A stretch of 64,000 bases of DNA from contig JAQUQR010000001.1 of assembly GCA_028715985.1 (NCBI GenBank), positions 1 through 64,000 of the forward strand, given 5' to 3'. The DNA is from Methanocellales archaeon (GTDB lineage: Archaea; Halobacteriota; UBA148). Below the pieces are notes generated by a model. It was not told where the DNA came from and made no database searches. It saw nothing but the letters and a program-made list of their open reading frames with translations. The translations under genes were made by a program, and so were the position numbers. Shown piece by piece: positions 54,733 to 63,889 of the stretch; the stretch's first letter is position 1; every line of letters begins with the position of its first letter.

Positions 54733-57594
54733 TTAAGGCTCTATTGTTTTAAACCTATCAAACTCACTTCTTCTTAAGTCTATTTCCCGCTCAACACGGG
54801 CGTTTTCACATTTTATGCGATTTTGGAGATACGCCATATAAGATTTGGCAAATGAGGAAACAGATTCATTAGGATCATCTTTCCATGACGTTATATCTTT
54901 AATTTTCTCTTCATAGGCTTTTACTAAACCGTACTCCCCTCCAACAAATCTTATATGGGAAAGAATAGATTGAAGCTCTAATCTTAATTCGTGCGAAACC
55001 TCGAAATTTTTAACAATTTCCTTGATGATCTCCAATACATCAGGACTTCCTTCATATTTATCTAAAATCCAAAGAATATAGTCTAATTTTGTAGTATCTT
55101 TTGTTTTTATTATTTGAATCAATTTACCCTTAATATCTCCTTCTATTTTTGGGAATATTATGTTGAATAAACAGCTTGCTCCCCATCTTAGCTTCCCATC
55201 ACCGTTTTCAAACCATTTGAAAATCTCTTTAATTATCAAATCACTATTTTTGTTTAATTTACCAGTTAATAACTGAAAATCAAAAGGAATTGAATCAATC
55301 AACTTTACGCCACTTTCTTTATTTTTAACACGCTTATAGAAAAAATCAATAATCCTCTCAGGTTCTTTTTCAGCTAAAGGCAATAAAACTTGTTCAGTAT
55401 AATAATCCACGACCTTTTTCATAACTAGATTTTTTAGAATGATTTCATATTCATCAACAGATAAATCCTTACTGATTTCATCTGTAAGATATGATACTTT
55501 CTGTGGCCATTCATAAAAAGATAAATCCGTCATTTTATCTATTATTTTTACAAATAACGCCTTAAGGTTCTTATTATTAGAATACTGTCCACATATCGTG
55601 TGTAAAATTGCAAGAATAGATGAAATCTCACCATTTTTCAATATCTTGTTCGTGAGATCTGATAGCAGACACTCATCTATGTCTTTAACTGAGAAAAATG
55701 CAGATGCAATTTCAGATAAAGATTCACTCTTTTTTATCATTGTTTTGATATCCTTTTTAATTTGGCTCTTTTTATCACTTCCCAACAACCCAATTAGCAA
55801 AGCTACTCTAAATTTAGATAATTCGGAAATATCAAGGAGTTTTCTACCTTCGTTTGGTTTTTTGACTGCTAACTTATATAAAAAATAATGAACATTCTGG
55901 TATTCTCCTTGATTCTGGTCATTATAATCAGCCAATATTTCTGTTACTAAATAATTTTTCCATTCATTCAAGTTTTTGTCTGTGATTTGAATAACATAAC
56001 TTTCAATTTGTTCTTTTCTTTCTTTTTCTATCTGTTCGAAGTCTGAACCATAATCTAAGCCATAACCCACAAATGTTTTGTATTTTAGGTAATTCTCATC
56101 ACCTGATAGCTTTCCCTTTATCTCTTTCAGCTTTTCAGATTCGTTACCCGTTCCAGAAAACCATATTAAATGCTTCTCAATGGCTCTTTTATTGTAGTTT
56201 TTTATTTTGTCATAATTTTGGATCAAAAAGGAAAGAATAGTATCAATATTTTCACGCATAGTTTTAGTATGCTCTTCTGTTGTCTTCCCATTATGTATTG
56301 GAGATGAAGAATTAAACAATGCGGTGATAATCTTTTCTGATTCTCTACAATCTTGTTCGTTCTCAAACAATTTAATTAACAATTGTATAGAGTCGTGCCT
56401 GATCTCTTTAATCTTGTCCTTAATGGGTATTGGACCCATAATCAATGTGAATGTATCAAACTGTTCCTGTGCCGAGCCTTCAATTGTGTTATTCAATAAA
56501 GAACCGCATATGGAAATCAAAGCGTCTTTAATTTCTGTATTTTCACTGTCTAATTGAGAGATTCTCTCAATCAATATTTTTTGAGGGGTATAACCAATCG
56601 CTCTAACTGCATTTAAATCATATTTTCCAAATACCTTAAGTGTTTCAAGACATTCTTTTCGGAATAGGTCTTCAGAACATTTATTCACACAAAGTTCAAT
56701 AATTCGTTTATAATCCCAATACTTAACAGATCTAATAAATCTAAAAGAAGCAGTGATAATATCTTGACTCTTTTTGGTCTTCGAGTTACCATCATTCTGT
56801 TTTGATTTGTTCCAAATATCTTCTAAAATAGGTAAAAAATCAAACTCTTCTGGCAACCTATAATAACTCGAAAAAATATTTAACTTATCCATATACTCTA
56901 GTATTTTTTCATTTGAACCCAACTGAGAGAGTTCTTTTAGTTTGTCGATATTTAGTATTTGTTTGCCCTCTTTAAGTCTCTCGAATTGATCAACAATAAA
57001 TGAAAAATTATAACTAGCTTTAGTAATATATTTTGACATTACCTGAGCTAGTTTTTCCTTTAAGAAATCAAAATCTTTTGGAGAGAAATTCATCAGTTCT
57101 TGATCTGGTTTATATATTATATCACGATTTATCTCCGACCAAGCATGGAAAAGAGGAGTTGTAAGTTGTATTTCACAAATTAAATCTTTGAAATTGGTGT
57201 ATTCAACAAGTTTTTCCCTTGCATTATCTAATTTTACAATAATGTGAAGAGCATTATAATTATCGGGGCTACGTTTATCCTTGATATCTTCTATTTTCAA
57301 TTCTTGTTTGATAAATTCACTAAATTTGTAGATATCCTCTTCTAAATAAAAAATCACCCGACAACCAGCTAAGTCGTGAATATTGTTAATTAAATTTGGG
57401 TTGTTTTCAAGTTTTTTCCGTAATGAATCTATGTCTTTGCTTCTAGACTGAATTTGTTGATATTTGAAGTGTTTCGATTTTAGGATTTGTTCAAGAATGG
57501 CAGATACAGACTTGGCAAAATCGGTGTACTTTGTTCTTGATTTTTCATAGTTTTCAACAAACTTATTTATCTTCTCTTTGGTTTTACTATCCAT
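54733..57594 (-). CDS. RelA/SpoT-domain protein with long helical-repeat tail
   Basis: This 953-residue protein starts with a RelA/SpoT nucleotidyltransferase domain (about residues 30-165). Numbering from the ATG at 57600, visible catalytic-type residues are D76 and R81 (HDLAGCRVIFYL), Y115 and H119 (NYNALHIIVK), and E143-Q145 (CEIQLTTPLFHAW, ending in IIYK). Such domains make or consume (p)ppGpp-like alarmones, or pyrophosphorylate tRNA in toxin versions. The remaining 780 residues are mostly helical with HEAT-like spacing and no recognised motif. There is no hydrolase HD domain. Strong AT bias points to transfer. The ATG at 57594 has AGG eight bases upstream; 57600 is possible. Confidence 0.75.
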   Translation of the reverse strand: MDSKTKEKINKFVENYEKSRTKYTDFAKSVSAILEQILKSKHFKYQQIQSRSKDIDSLRKKLENNPNLINNIHDLAGCRVIFYLEEDIYKFSEFIKQELKIEDIKDKRSPDNYNALHIIVKLDNAREKLVEYTNFKDLICEIQLTTPLFHAWSEINRDIIYKPDQELMNFSPKDFDFLKEKLAQVMSKYITKASYNFSFIVDQFERLKEGKQILNIDKLKELSQLGSNEKILEYMDKLNIFSSYYRLPEEFDFLPILEDIWNKSKQNDGNSKTKKSQDIITASFRFIRSVKYWDYKRIIELCVNKCSEDLFRKECLETLKVFGKYDLNAVRAIGYTPQKILIERISQLDSENTEIKDALISICGSLLNNTIEGSAQEQFDTFTLIMGPIPIKDKIKEIRHDSIQLLIKLFENEQDCRESEKIITALFNSSSPIHNGKTTEEHTKTMRENIDTILSFLIQNYDKIKNYNKRAIEKHLIWFSGTGNESEKLKEIKGKLSGDENYLKYKTFVGYGLDYGSDFEQIEKERKEQIESYVIQITDKNLNEWKNYLVTEILADYNDQNQGEYQNVHYFLYKLAVKKPNEGRKLLDISELSKFRVALLIGLLGSDKKSQIKKDIKTMIKKSESLSEIASAFFSVKDIDECLLSDLTNKILKNGEISSILAILHTICGQYSNNKNLKALFVKIIDKMTDLSFYEWPQKVSYLTDEISKDLSVDEYEIILKNLVMKKVVDYYTEQVLLPLAEKEPERIIDFFYKRVKNKESGVKLIDSIPFDFQLLTGKLNKNSDLIIKEIFKWFENGDGKLRWGASCLFNIIFPKIEGDIKGKLIQIIKTKDTTKLDYILWILDKYEGSPDVLEIIKEIVKNFEVSHELRLELQSILSHIRFVGGEYGLVKAYEEKIKDITSWKDDPNESVSSFAKSYMAYLQNRIKCENARVEREIDLRRSEFDRFKTIEP

Positions 57595-57600
57595 TATCAT

Positions 57601-57623
57601 AACCTGATTAACAACCTGATTAA
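57601..57623. repeat. Paired 11-bp repeat before the RelA/SpoT gene
   Basis: AACCTGATTAA occurs twice with one base between, directly abutting the start of the RelA/SpoT-domain gene. On the gene's strand each copy supplies AGGTT, so it may be a duplicated ribosome-binding region or an operator half-site pair. Confidence 0.6.
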
Positions 57624-57773
57624 ATAGTATTATTGTAGGTTTTTATCAACTTTATGATTTGGAGATGATATCATACCGAAAATCGAGCTTGAAATCAAAG
57701 CCCAACTGAGAAGGGTTATTCACAAAGCTTTTTGAAGCTAAACTCAAGATCACAAATTTCCTTGCAAAATAGC

Positions 57774-58340
57774 TTAGTGTTGTTTTAATGGAAAAATTCC
57801 CTCTAAGCAGTAAACAGTCAATTTGCCTTCACTTTTGTCTCTTTCACAAATAGGTGGCATATTGCATATAGGACACAGCTTATCTGTTAGCTTATTTTTA
57901 TTCACCTCAAGGGTTCCTTGTTTATAATGTAACTCGTATAAGAGCTTGAGATATTTGCCTTCTGCAATTCTCGGTACTCCATCCTTGTTTTTCAGTCCAA
58001 TCCATTCATAGAGCCTTTTACCGCCCTTGGATGAATTGCATCTTTTACATATTCTTATTGCATTGTCCGAAATGTCTGGCCCACCACAAGATCTGGGCAA
58101 AATATGCTCAACCGTCAAATTTTCCTTTGAACTACAGTAAATACATTCATTTGGCCTTTCATGCTCCTTAACCCACTCCCTGATAGCAGTCGACCAAGTT
58201 ATTTTGCCATCTCTCAAAGCAATAAAACGATCCATCTGAAAAGCTCTTTGTTTTATCCCAAATCCCACAGACTTGGAAATAATTTTAGCATATTGCCAAA
58301 AAATTTCATCCTTTATTGTTTTTACAACTGCTGGCGGCAT
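57774..58340 (-). CDS. HNH endonuclease
   Basis: This 188-residue protein has an HNH nuclease fold. Zinc cysteines are in ECIYC (C66, C69) and ICKRC (C98, C101). The catalytic strand is LTVEHILPRSCGGPD with H79, and N93 follows in ISDNAI. A second, C-terminal cysteine pair (LCPICNMPP) suggests an additional zinc site. The type is found in mobile elements and in restriction or defence loci. It lies between the RelA/SpoT gene and tRNA-Gly(CCC). Confidence 0.85.
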   Translation of the reverse strand: MPPAVVKTIKDEIFWQYAKIISKSVGFGIKQRAFQMDRFIALRDGKITWSTAIREWVKEHERPNECIYCSSKENLTVEHILPRSCGGPDISDNAIRICKRCNSSKGGKRLYEWIGLKNKDGVPRIAEGKYLKLLYELHYKQGTLEVNKNKLTDKLCPICNMPPICERDKSEGKLTVYCLEGIFPLKQH

Positions 58341-58409
58341 ATCTTCACATCTTTTCAGTTATAAAACTTGTATTTGCCCCCGTAAACCGTAATTCTCATT
58401 GCGCATGAA

Positions 58410-58481
58410 TGCGGCTGCCGGGATTTGAACCCGGGTTCTGAGCTTGGGAAGCTCATGTCATAACCACTAAACCACAGCCGC
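58410..58481 (-). tRNA. tRNA-Gly(CCC)
   Basis: On the minus strand all arms fold in 72 bases: acceptor GCGGCTG/CAGCCGC, D-stem GTTT/TGAC, anticodon stem TGAGC/GCTCA, loop TTCCCAA with anticodon CCC, and T-arm CCGGG/CCCGG with loop TTCAAAT. The discriminator is A; no CCA is encoded and there is no intron. It sits within an AT-rich block of accessory genes, a common place for integration. Confidence 0.95.
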
Positions 58482-58528
58482 ATTAGAGAGTACTATATTA
58501 TGTTTATCACACTATTTATTTAACTATG

Positions 58529-59233
58529 TTAAATATTCCTTTTTTCAGTAAGATCAAACACAGAATTTCCACCTATCTTAGCCCCTTCTAACAAAGCATT
58601 TCCACCTATCTCGGCCCCTCTGAACCAAGCATTTCCACCTATCTTAACACTCCTAAACCAAACATTTCTACTTATTCTAGCTGCCTCAAAACAAGCATTT
58701 CCACCTATCTCGGCCCCTCTGAACCAAGCATTTCCACCTATCTCGGCCCCTCTGAACCAAGCATTTCCACCTATTTTAGTTCCTCCAAACCAAGCATTTC
58801 CACCTATTTTAGTTCCTCCAAACCAAGCATTTCCACCTATCTTGCCCTCCCCAAATAAAGCACCTCCACCTATCTCAGCCCCTCTGAACAAGGCACTCCC
58901 ACCTATCTCAGCCCCTCTGAACCAAGCATGTCTACCTATTTCAACTCCATCAAACAAAGCATCTTTTCTAATAACGGCATGATTAAAATCTAGGGAATCT
59001 CTAATCTTCATCCCTGAAAAATCGATTTCAACTAATCTTGCTCCTTCAAAATTAAAATCCTCTTTGCTTACCTTTTCTTTGACTTTCTGATTTTTTGCAT
59101 CGTTTATTTCTTTGAATTCTTCACTTGATTCGTCTTCTGGGAGATCGATATGGAGTATGCAGAACTCAGAATTCTGCCAAAGCTTCTCATCACAACTCTT
59201 ACCATTACGAAATTGATATCCGCATGTTTTCAT
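58529..59233 (-). CDS. Pentapeptide-repeat protein with zinc-finger-like N-terminus
   Basis: This 234-residue protein has a short N-terminal cysteine/histidine motif (CGYQFRNGKSCDEKLW then FCILH, residues 4-28) and an acidic helical linker. About thirteen tandem 11-residue repeats of the form IGGNAWFRGAE follow, the Pentapeptide_3-type right-handed beta-helix. Several repeats are identical, so the array expanded recently. Some pentapeptide proteins mimic DNA or protect gyrase; many have no known role. Confidence 0.85.
   Translation of the reverse strand: MKTCGYQFRNGKSCDEKLWQNSEFCILHIDLPEDESSEEFKEINDAKNQKVKEKVSKEDFNFEGARLVEIDFSGMKIRDSLDFNHAVIRKDALFDGVEIGRHAWFRGAEIGGSALFRGAEIGGGALFGEGKIGGNAWFGGTKIGGNAWFGGTKIGGNAWFRGAEIGGNAWFRGAEIGGNACFEAARISRNVWFRSVKIGGNAWFRGAEIGGNALLEGAKIGGNSVFDLTEKRNI
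58550..58965. repeat. 33-bp tandem repeat array
   Basis: About twelve units of 33 bases, in the plus orientation of the type AAGCATTTCCACCTATCTCG plus 13 more, lie inside the pentapeptide-repeat gene. Some adjacent units are identical. Copy number is likely to vary between strains. Confidence 0.85.
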
Positions 59234-59385
59234 TTTATCACCTCCCCTGAATTCGTATGTATCGTATCGAAAAGCGATAAATTGCTAACGTGGTACATCT
59301 TATATTAGATTGGTATATATGAAATAGTTTTCATCTCAATAGTGCCAGTTTTTATATCTCAATACAATAGAAAAAGGGTTATTCA

Positions 59386-60036
59386 ATGATAACGCTCAAA
59401 AATCTTGAAAATCCAGCCAGAGACGTAAAATTCCTCTTGGATCGGGGGTATACTTCCACCAGTGTCATTCGGTTTGTAGGTAACCACTATAAACTTTCGC
59501 TGTCAGATAGGCATTTGATAACCAGGGCAGTGTTGCCCTCTAGTATTGCACAAAAACGGAGAGATAAGCTGGTAACATGCAATGAAATGAAAGGCTTAGA
59601 ACTTCTCATAGACGGATACAATGTCTTGATCACTATGGAAAGCGTGCTAGATCAAGAGATCGTTTTATGTGATGATGGTTTTATCAGAGATATAAAAGGT
59701 GTTTTTGGGAAATATAAAAAGACTGATGCTACTGATGTTGCTCTCACCGAGATCTTAACCCTGCTGTCTGAAATCTCTCCATCTTTTGTTTTATTCCTCT
59801 TTGATTCAAAGGTTAGCAAGAGTGGGGAGCTGGCCAGATATGTTAGAGATAAGCTAACCCAGTTCGGACTAGGGGGTGACACAGAAACGCTAAGTAGCGT
59901 TGACCACAAGCTGAAGACGTGTAATGCAATAGTAGCTACAAGTGACGGAAATATCATTGACTCCGTAGATGCGGTAATTGATATGCCTCAATGTGTCATG
60001 AAAATTCGTGGAATAGTTCCATTTCAAATTAAATAA
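59386..60036 (+). CDS. DUF434-family protein
   Basis: This 216-residue protein has an N-terminal helical DUF434 region (ARDVKFLLDRGYTSTSVIRF, then LSLSDRHLITRAVLPSS). The second half is PIN-like or DUF5616-like with LLIDGYNVLITMES and ALTEILTLLSEISPSF. The conserved acidic residues IDGYN and FLFDSK suggest a nuclease fold, but activity is untested. It stands alone. Confidence 0.75.
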   Translation: MITLKNLENPARDVKFLLDRGYTSTSVIRFVGNHYKLSLSDRHLITRAVLPSSIAQKRRDKLVTCNEMKGLELLIDGYNVLITMESVLDQEIVLCDDGFIRDIKGVFGKYKKTDATDVALTEILTLLSEISPSFVLFLFDSKVSKSGELARYVRDKLTQFGLGGDTETLSSVDHKLKTCNAIVATSDGNIIDSVDAVIDMPQCVMKIRGIVPFQIK

Positions 60037-60244
60037 ATATGTCGAAAATAAACATGGTGTCAAATATTAAATATGACTATAATCTATATAAATAAAATAA
60101 TAAAATAAGAAAAACCAAGACACACCCAAATTCAGTTAAATCCCCCATAATAGAATCCAACGCTTATAATAAATAGGACCCAGCGATCGTAAAAAGCTTA
60201 TTATGTATGTTTACATCATTATATAGCAGATAGGTATCCAAATC

Positions 60245-60748
60245 ATGAAATTCAGAATTGGCTTGGTTTTGGTTTTAGTATTGAGCGTGCTGACAGTAAC
60301 TTTTTCAGGATGCGTCGGAGAAGAGCTAGTCATGCCCTCCCAGCCCATAGCACCAAGGGCTGAAGCTGCTCCGACACCAACTCCAAAGCCAACACCAATT
60401 CCAATTGCAACTCCTGTACCAACTCAGACCCAAACTCAAGAAGTATCTCAGCTGAAACAAATAAAATTCTCAGGATGTGAGTCAGGAATTACGCCAGTAT
60501 TTCAACTAGAAAGCGGCACATTCATATTTAGGATGAAGAATGATGCCCCCTCTAATTTTACAGTTTTGCTCGTAGACGTTCGGGCCATCGAGTTCTGCGG
60601 GTGCTGTTACCAATACATAACTGCTGTTCCCGTTGATACAATTGGTCCTTTTGATGGAGTAAAAACCGTTGAGATATTTGAGTCTGGGGATTACATTTTA
60701 GACGTAAAAGCAGAAGGCCAGTGGTCGATAATCATTGAACAACCCTAA
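60245..60748 (+). CDS. Secreted lipoprotein with Thr/Pro linker
   Basis: This 167-residue protein has a signal peptide and lipobox (VLTVTFSGCVGEE, Cys at residue 23). A Thr/Pro/Ala-rich linker (APTPTPKPTPIPIATPVPTQ) is followed by a compact beta domain with several cysteines (FSGCESG, FCGCCYQY). The C-terminal segment (SGDYILDVKAEGQWSIIIEQ) resembles beta-sandwich surface domains. It is anchored outside the membrane; its ligand is unknown. Confidence 0.7.
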   Translation: MKFRIGLVLVLVLSVLTVTFSGCVGEELVMPSQPIAPRAEAAPTPTPKPTPIPIATPVPTQTQTQEVSQLKQIKFSGCESGITPVFQLESGTFIFRMKNDAPSNFTVLLVDVRAIEFCGCCYQYITAVPVDTIGPFDGVKTVEIFESGDYILDVKAEGQWSIIIEQP

Positions 60749-60856
60749 TTTACTGCTCCCTTCGGTGCTAGAGACATCTACAAATAAGAGACTGGCAAGT
60801 ATCTGAAATAAATATCGCTTTTATAAAAAAATTGAACTTAGTGGATAGGACAGAAC

Positions 60857-62209
60857 TCATTCCCTCATAATTTTCCATATGGCTAACAAGCCCACAACCA
60901 TGACAACTGATATCATCATAGTTGCAATGATCATTCTGCGGTTTGCTCTAGAAGTATGTAGCTCTATAATTTGGTCCGAGTCCAGGTTTATACATTTCTC
61001 GTGGGATGAGACTAGAATGGTGTAATTGCCAGGCAATAACCCCAAGAACGTAATATCTTCATCAGATGCGGATGCCAAGGTGATATCTCCTTTTTGTAAT
61101 ACCGCCTCTGTTGGCGAATCCACTATGACCCGTAAATTCGCGTACTCCTTGACAGGAATGATACCCCCCTCAGAGCATGGCAGTACCTCCACTACGTCCA
61201 GTCCGCTGAGCAGTGTCGGCGCTAAATCCTCCTGCCCATAGGTTCCGCTTATCACGTCTTTTCGTATGTTCGGTCCATTTATAATCAGAGGAACTCGCTG
61301 AGATTCGAGGGTTCTTGCATATTTCTCAGAGGCGTGTCCTCCAACTTCTCTGCCCATTTCTGTAAGATCAAAGGTCATCCCATGGTCTGCTGTGATGATG
61401 AATATCAGATCATTTTCCGAGCAAGTTTTATACAGGTCGTAAATATCCTTATCTAACCCTTCAATCACATACAAATACCCTTCTGACCCAAGGTAATGGC
61501 CAGCCAAGTCCACTGCACCCACGTTCACGGTCAGCAAGAACTTCTGGTCTGGATGATTTTTGCACATGAAACTTGCAATTGCTTCCGATGCATCTATGGC
61601 CCATTCATTATAGGCGATGTATCGCTCAACACCCTCTTTCCCCTCAAGAGGCAAATTATTTTGCCATTCCTGCATCAGCTCTACCACATCGTTCGGGCAG
61701 GAAATACTATGCTCTAGGGTTATAGAAGGCTCTCTAATCGAATGAGATGCATCGAAAAGGATTGCATCCTGTTCAGCGCGCATCTCCTCAAAGTCACCTT
61801 TTTGCATCACCGCCATGCAAATATAATCGTGTTCTCTAACGACATCGAAAATCGTTATCATTTCTCCTACCGTATCCTCGTTTGCTTTGGAATATCCCGT
61901 TGTAATGACGGAATGGCCTGGAGTAGTGCTAGGCTGTGGTGCCCTGACATCTAAAACACGTGTTCCACTTTCTGAGATCGCTATGATATTACTTAGGTTC
62001 GCTTTTCCTAATTCATTTCCATCTAGATCGTATGGAGCGAATTCTGGATAGATGTAGGATGATCCCATGCCATCGACGATCAGTAGGACGGCACCATGTG
62101 GGCTATGAACCGGATTGACGAATACATCGATGGCTGATGCATTTGATGAGATCAGGATACATCCTGTAAGGGTTAGTGCTATAATGATAGTTATATGATG
62201 TGGATCCAT
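60857..62209 (-). CDS. Alkaline-phosphatase-superfamily surface enzyme
   Basis: This 450-residue protein has a signal peptide at the ATG 62209 start and a metallo-phosphatase/sulfatase core. The metal and nucleophile region is GAVLLIVDGMGSSYIYPEF with PSTTPGHSVITTGYS. The second metal set is FIITADHGMTF and GGHASEK. A small beta domain and a C-terminal membrane helix (IIATMMISVVMVVGLLAIWK) follow, so the enzyme is exposed outside and anchored. Substrate (phosphomonoester, phosphodiester or sulfate) cannot be told. Confidence 0.8.
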   Translation of the reverse strand: MDPHHITIIIALTLTGCILISSNASAIDVFVNPVHSPHGAVLLIVDGMGSSYIYPEFAPYDLDGNELGKANLSNIIAISESGTRVLDVRAPQPSTTPGHSVITTGYSKANEDTVGEMITIFDVVREHDYICMAVMQKGDFEEMRAEQDAILFDASHSIREPSITLEHSISCPNDVVELMQEWQNNLPLEGKEGVERYIAYNEWAIDASEAIASFMCKNHPDQKFLLTVNVGAVDLAGHYLGSEGYLYVIEGLDKDIYDLYKTCSENDLIFIITADHGMTFDLTEMGREVGGHASEKYARTLESQRVPLIINGPNIRKDVISGTYGQEDLAPTLLSGLDVVEVLPCSEGGIIPVKEYANLRVIVDSPTEAVLQKGDITLASASDEDITFLGLLPGNYTILVSSHEKCINLDSDQIIELHTSRANRRMIIATMMISVVMVVGLLAIWKIMRE

Positions 62210-62370
62210 ATCATTCTTTTTTAACTTCTTTACAAGATATTCTAACTGTTTCACTAGTTGCAGCCTCAAATTTTCATATGTCTGTACTTTTGCGCTGCCC
62301 AGACCGATTGGAATCTATCTCAATTGTCACATATATTGCTGCAATATCTCTAGGGGATAGAAAGCCTGCA

Positions 62371-63732
62371 TCAAGAGAAACTTACTATCTGGTCATATTT
62401 TTCCTGGCTCAGGAAACGGGGTGTATATTTGTAACCATACGTACCCATAGAACTTATATAGGATCTTAGATGCTTTCTTGAGCCTGCCAGCAATCCTCCA
62501 TAGGCTACTATCATGTCTTTTCTATCCGTATTGTCTATCTGTTCCTCCAGATGCATGATACTGATCTCCTCTACATTGGCCCCGGCACCCATGGCATCTT
62601 CCAGAGACCTTTTTCCGATCTCAGTCAGTTCGTCATAAAGTGCCAGGATAGTCGGATTTGTGAACAATCCATGCTCTTCCTGGACAGGATCTTGTAGATC
62701 ATATCTATCTATCAGGATCTTAATCGCATCCATATGGTTCTGCTCCGATTTGGCTATTTTCAGAAAGATTGGTAGTTTCTCTTTATCATATAGATCGAGG
62801 TATAAGTCCCTTGCCATCTTCTCTTCTTCTCTGATTAAGAAGATGCCCTCAATTTCGGTGGTGGTAAGAGGCGCTTGCACCTGCCCTGCCTGCCCACGGA
62901 GCGGCTGCACAGCTTTGGATTCCAGCTCTAAAATCCCCTCTCCGCGCGCCACATTATGCATGACCTTTATGGAATCCTCGTCTGCCATACTCCAGATGAT
63001 AGACACTCTTTGGCCGACTTTGAAGGCTTTGTCATACTTGTCGCCAGTGTCCATCTTTCTCTTGAACTCAATGATGGTGTAGCCACCTTCTTCCCTTCCG
63101 CCATAATCAAGGATATCGTTGGTCCCGCCCAGTTCCTCATCCGGAACGTGAGGCCCGTAGTCATTTGTAGAGTACTTATCAAGGACAGTGACATTATAAC
63201 TATCAACTGCACCCATAATTATATCTGCGTCCTTCATCCACTCAGTGGGCTCAAAGCCGATGGCGACCCATCCGCTGGTATCTCCCTTCAGGGCCATGTA
63301 GAGCGAATCTTCATCATTCTTCCAGGAGATTTCGAGCTTTCCTCCCGAATAGCCCTGGGTGTTTGGCCCATATAAGGTCATGGTTTTAGCATACTCATTT
63401 TCTCCAACTAAAGCATCAGGCTTCCACTCCTCTGTGACTTCCGGCTGAGGGGCTTCTGTTGGCTTCGGCTGAGTTACTTCTTGAGGTTGAGTTGGAGTTG
63501 GCGTTGGAGTGGGCGTAGGCGTAGGTGTAGGTACGGGTGTAGGTTTAGGTGTTGGAGCGGGTGTTGGGGTGGGGATTGGAGTGGGTGTTGATGTAGGCCT
63601 GGGAGTTGGCGTAGGTGTAGGTGCGGGAACCGGGGTTGACTCTTCAGGTGATACACATCCTGAAATACTCATGGTAGCTATAGCTCCTGCAAATGCTATA
63701 TATTTGAGAAACTTGCGTCTTCCAATATTCAT
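62371..63732 (-). CDS. DOMON-DUF2202 fusion lipoprotein
   Basis: This 453-residue exported protein starts with [16 protein letters not shown] (twin-arginine-like) and a lipobox Cys ([10 protein letters not shown]). A Thr/Pro repeat linker covers about residues 30-85. A DOMON-type domain (about 105-270) has [39 protein letters not shown] and [15 protein letters not shown]2202 ferritin-like helical domain (about 285-440) has [34 protein letters not shown] and [14 protein letters not shown] domains bind heme or sugars; DUF2202 has ferritin-like metal ligands. A redox role outside the cell is inferred. Confidence 0.85.
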   Translation of the reverse strand: MNIGRRKFLKYIAFAGAIATMSISGCVSPEESTPVPAPTPTPTPRPTSTPTPIPTPTPAPTPKPTPVPTPTPTPTPTPTPTQPQEVTQPKPTEAPQPEVTEEWKPDALVGENEYAKTMTLYGPNTQGYSGGKLEISWKNDEDSLYMALKGDTSGWVAIGFEPTEWMKDADIIMGAVDSYNVTVLDKYSTNDYGPHVPDEELGGTNDILDYGGREEGGYTIIEFKRKMDTGDKYDKAFKVGQRVSIIWSMADEDSIKVMHNVARGEGILELESKAVQPLRGQAGQVQAPLTTTEIEGIFLIREEEKMARDLYLDLYDKEKLPIFLKIAKSEQNHMDAIKILIDRYDLQDPVQEEHGLFTNPTILALYDELTEIGKRSLEDAMGAGANVEEISIMHLEEQIDNTDRKDMIVAYGGLLAGSRKHLRSYISSMGTYGYKYTPRFLSQEKYDQIVSFS

Positions 63733-63772
63733 AGTTCCTATCTTATATCGTCCAACATAGAATATAAAGTTT

Positions 63773-63859
63773 TCAACCCTCCCCTACCTCTAACGTCTTT
63801 CGCCCCGTTATCCTTACCTTTATCCTGGTGTTTTCGTCCCTGAGCTTTATGTATATCAT
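63773..63859 (-). CDS. Possible 28-residue peptide with DE-T-IKVRI motif
   Basis: The frame runs from ATG 63859 to TGA 63773-63775 and reads [20 protein letters not shown] with the end KTLEVGEG. The core matches the frame at 14086-14193. GGAG lies about ten bases upstream. It ends 40 bases before the DOMON-DUF2202 gene on the same strand. It could be a microprotein or the end of a longer lost gene. Confidence 0.35.
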   Translation of the reverse strand: MIYIKLRDENTRIKVRITGRKTLEVGEG

Positions 63860-63889
63860 ACATTTCTCTCCAATAGGGAATTTGATGAT

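Noticed and set aside
58410-58481. tRNA-Gly(CCC) as a proven attachment site
   Set aside because: No integrase and no second copy of the tRNA 3' end were seen within the window, so an att site cannot be claimed.
63470-63660. Plus-strand frame rich in Gly-Val repeats
   Set aside because: It is the complement of the Thr/Pro linker of the DOMON-DUF2202 lipoprotein, which has a clear gene structure on the other strand.
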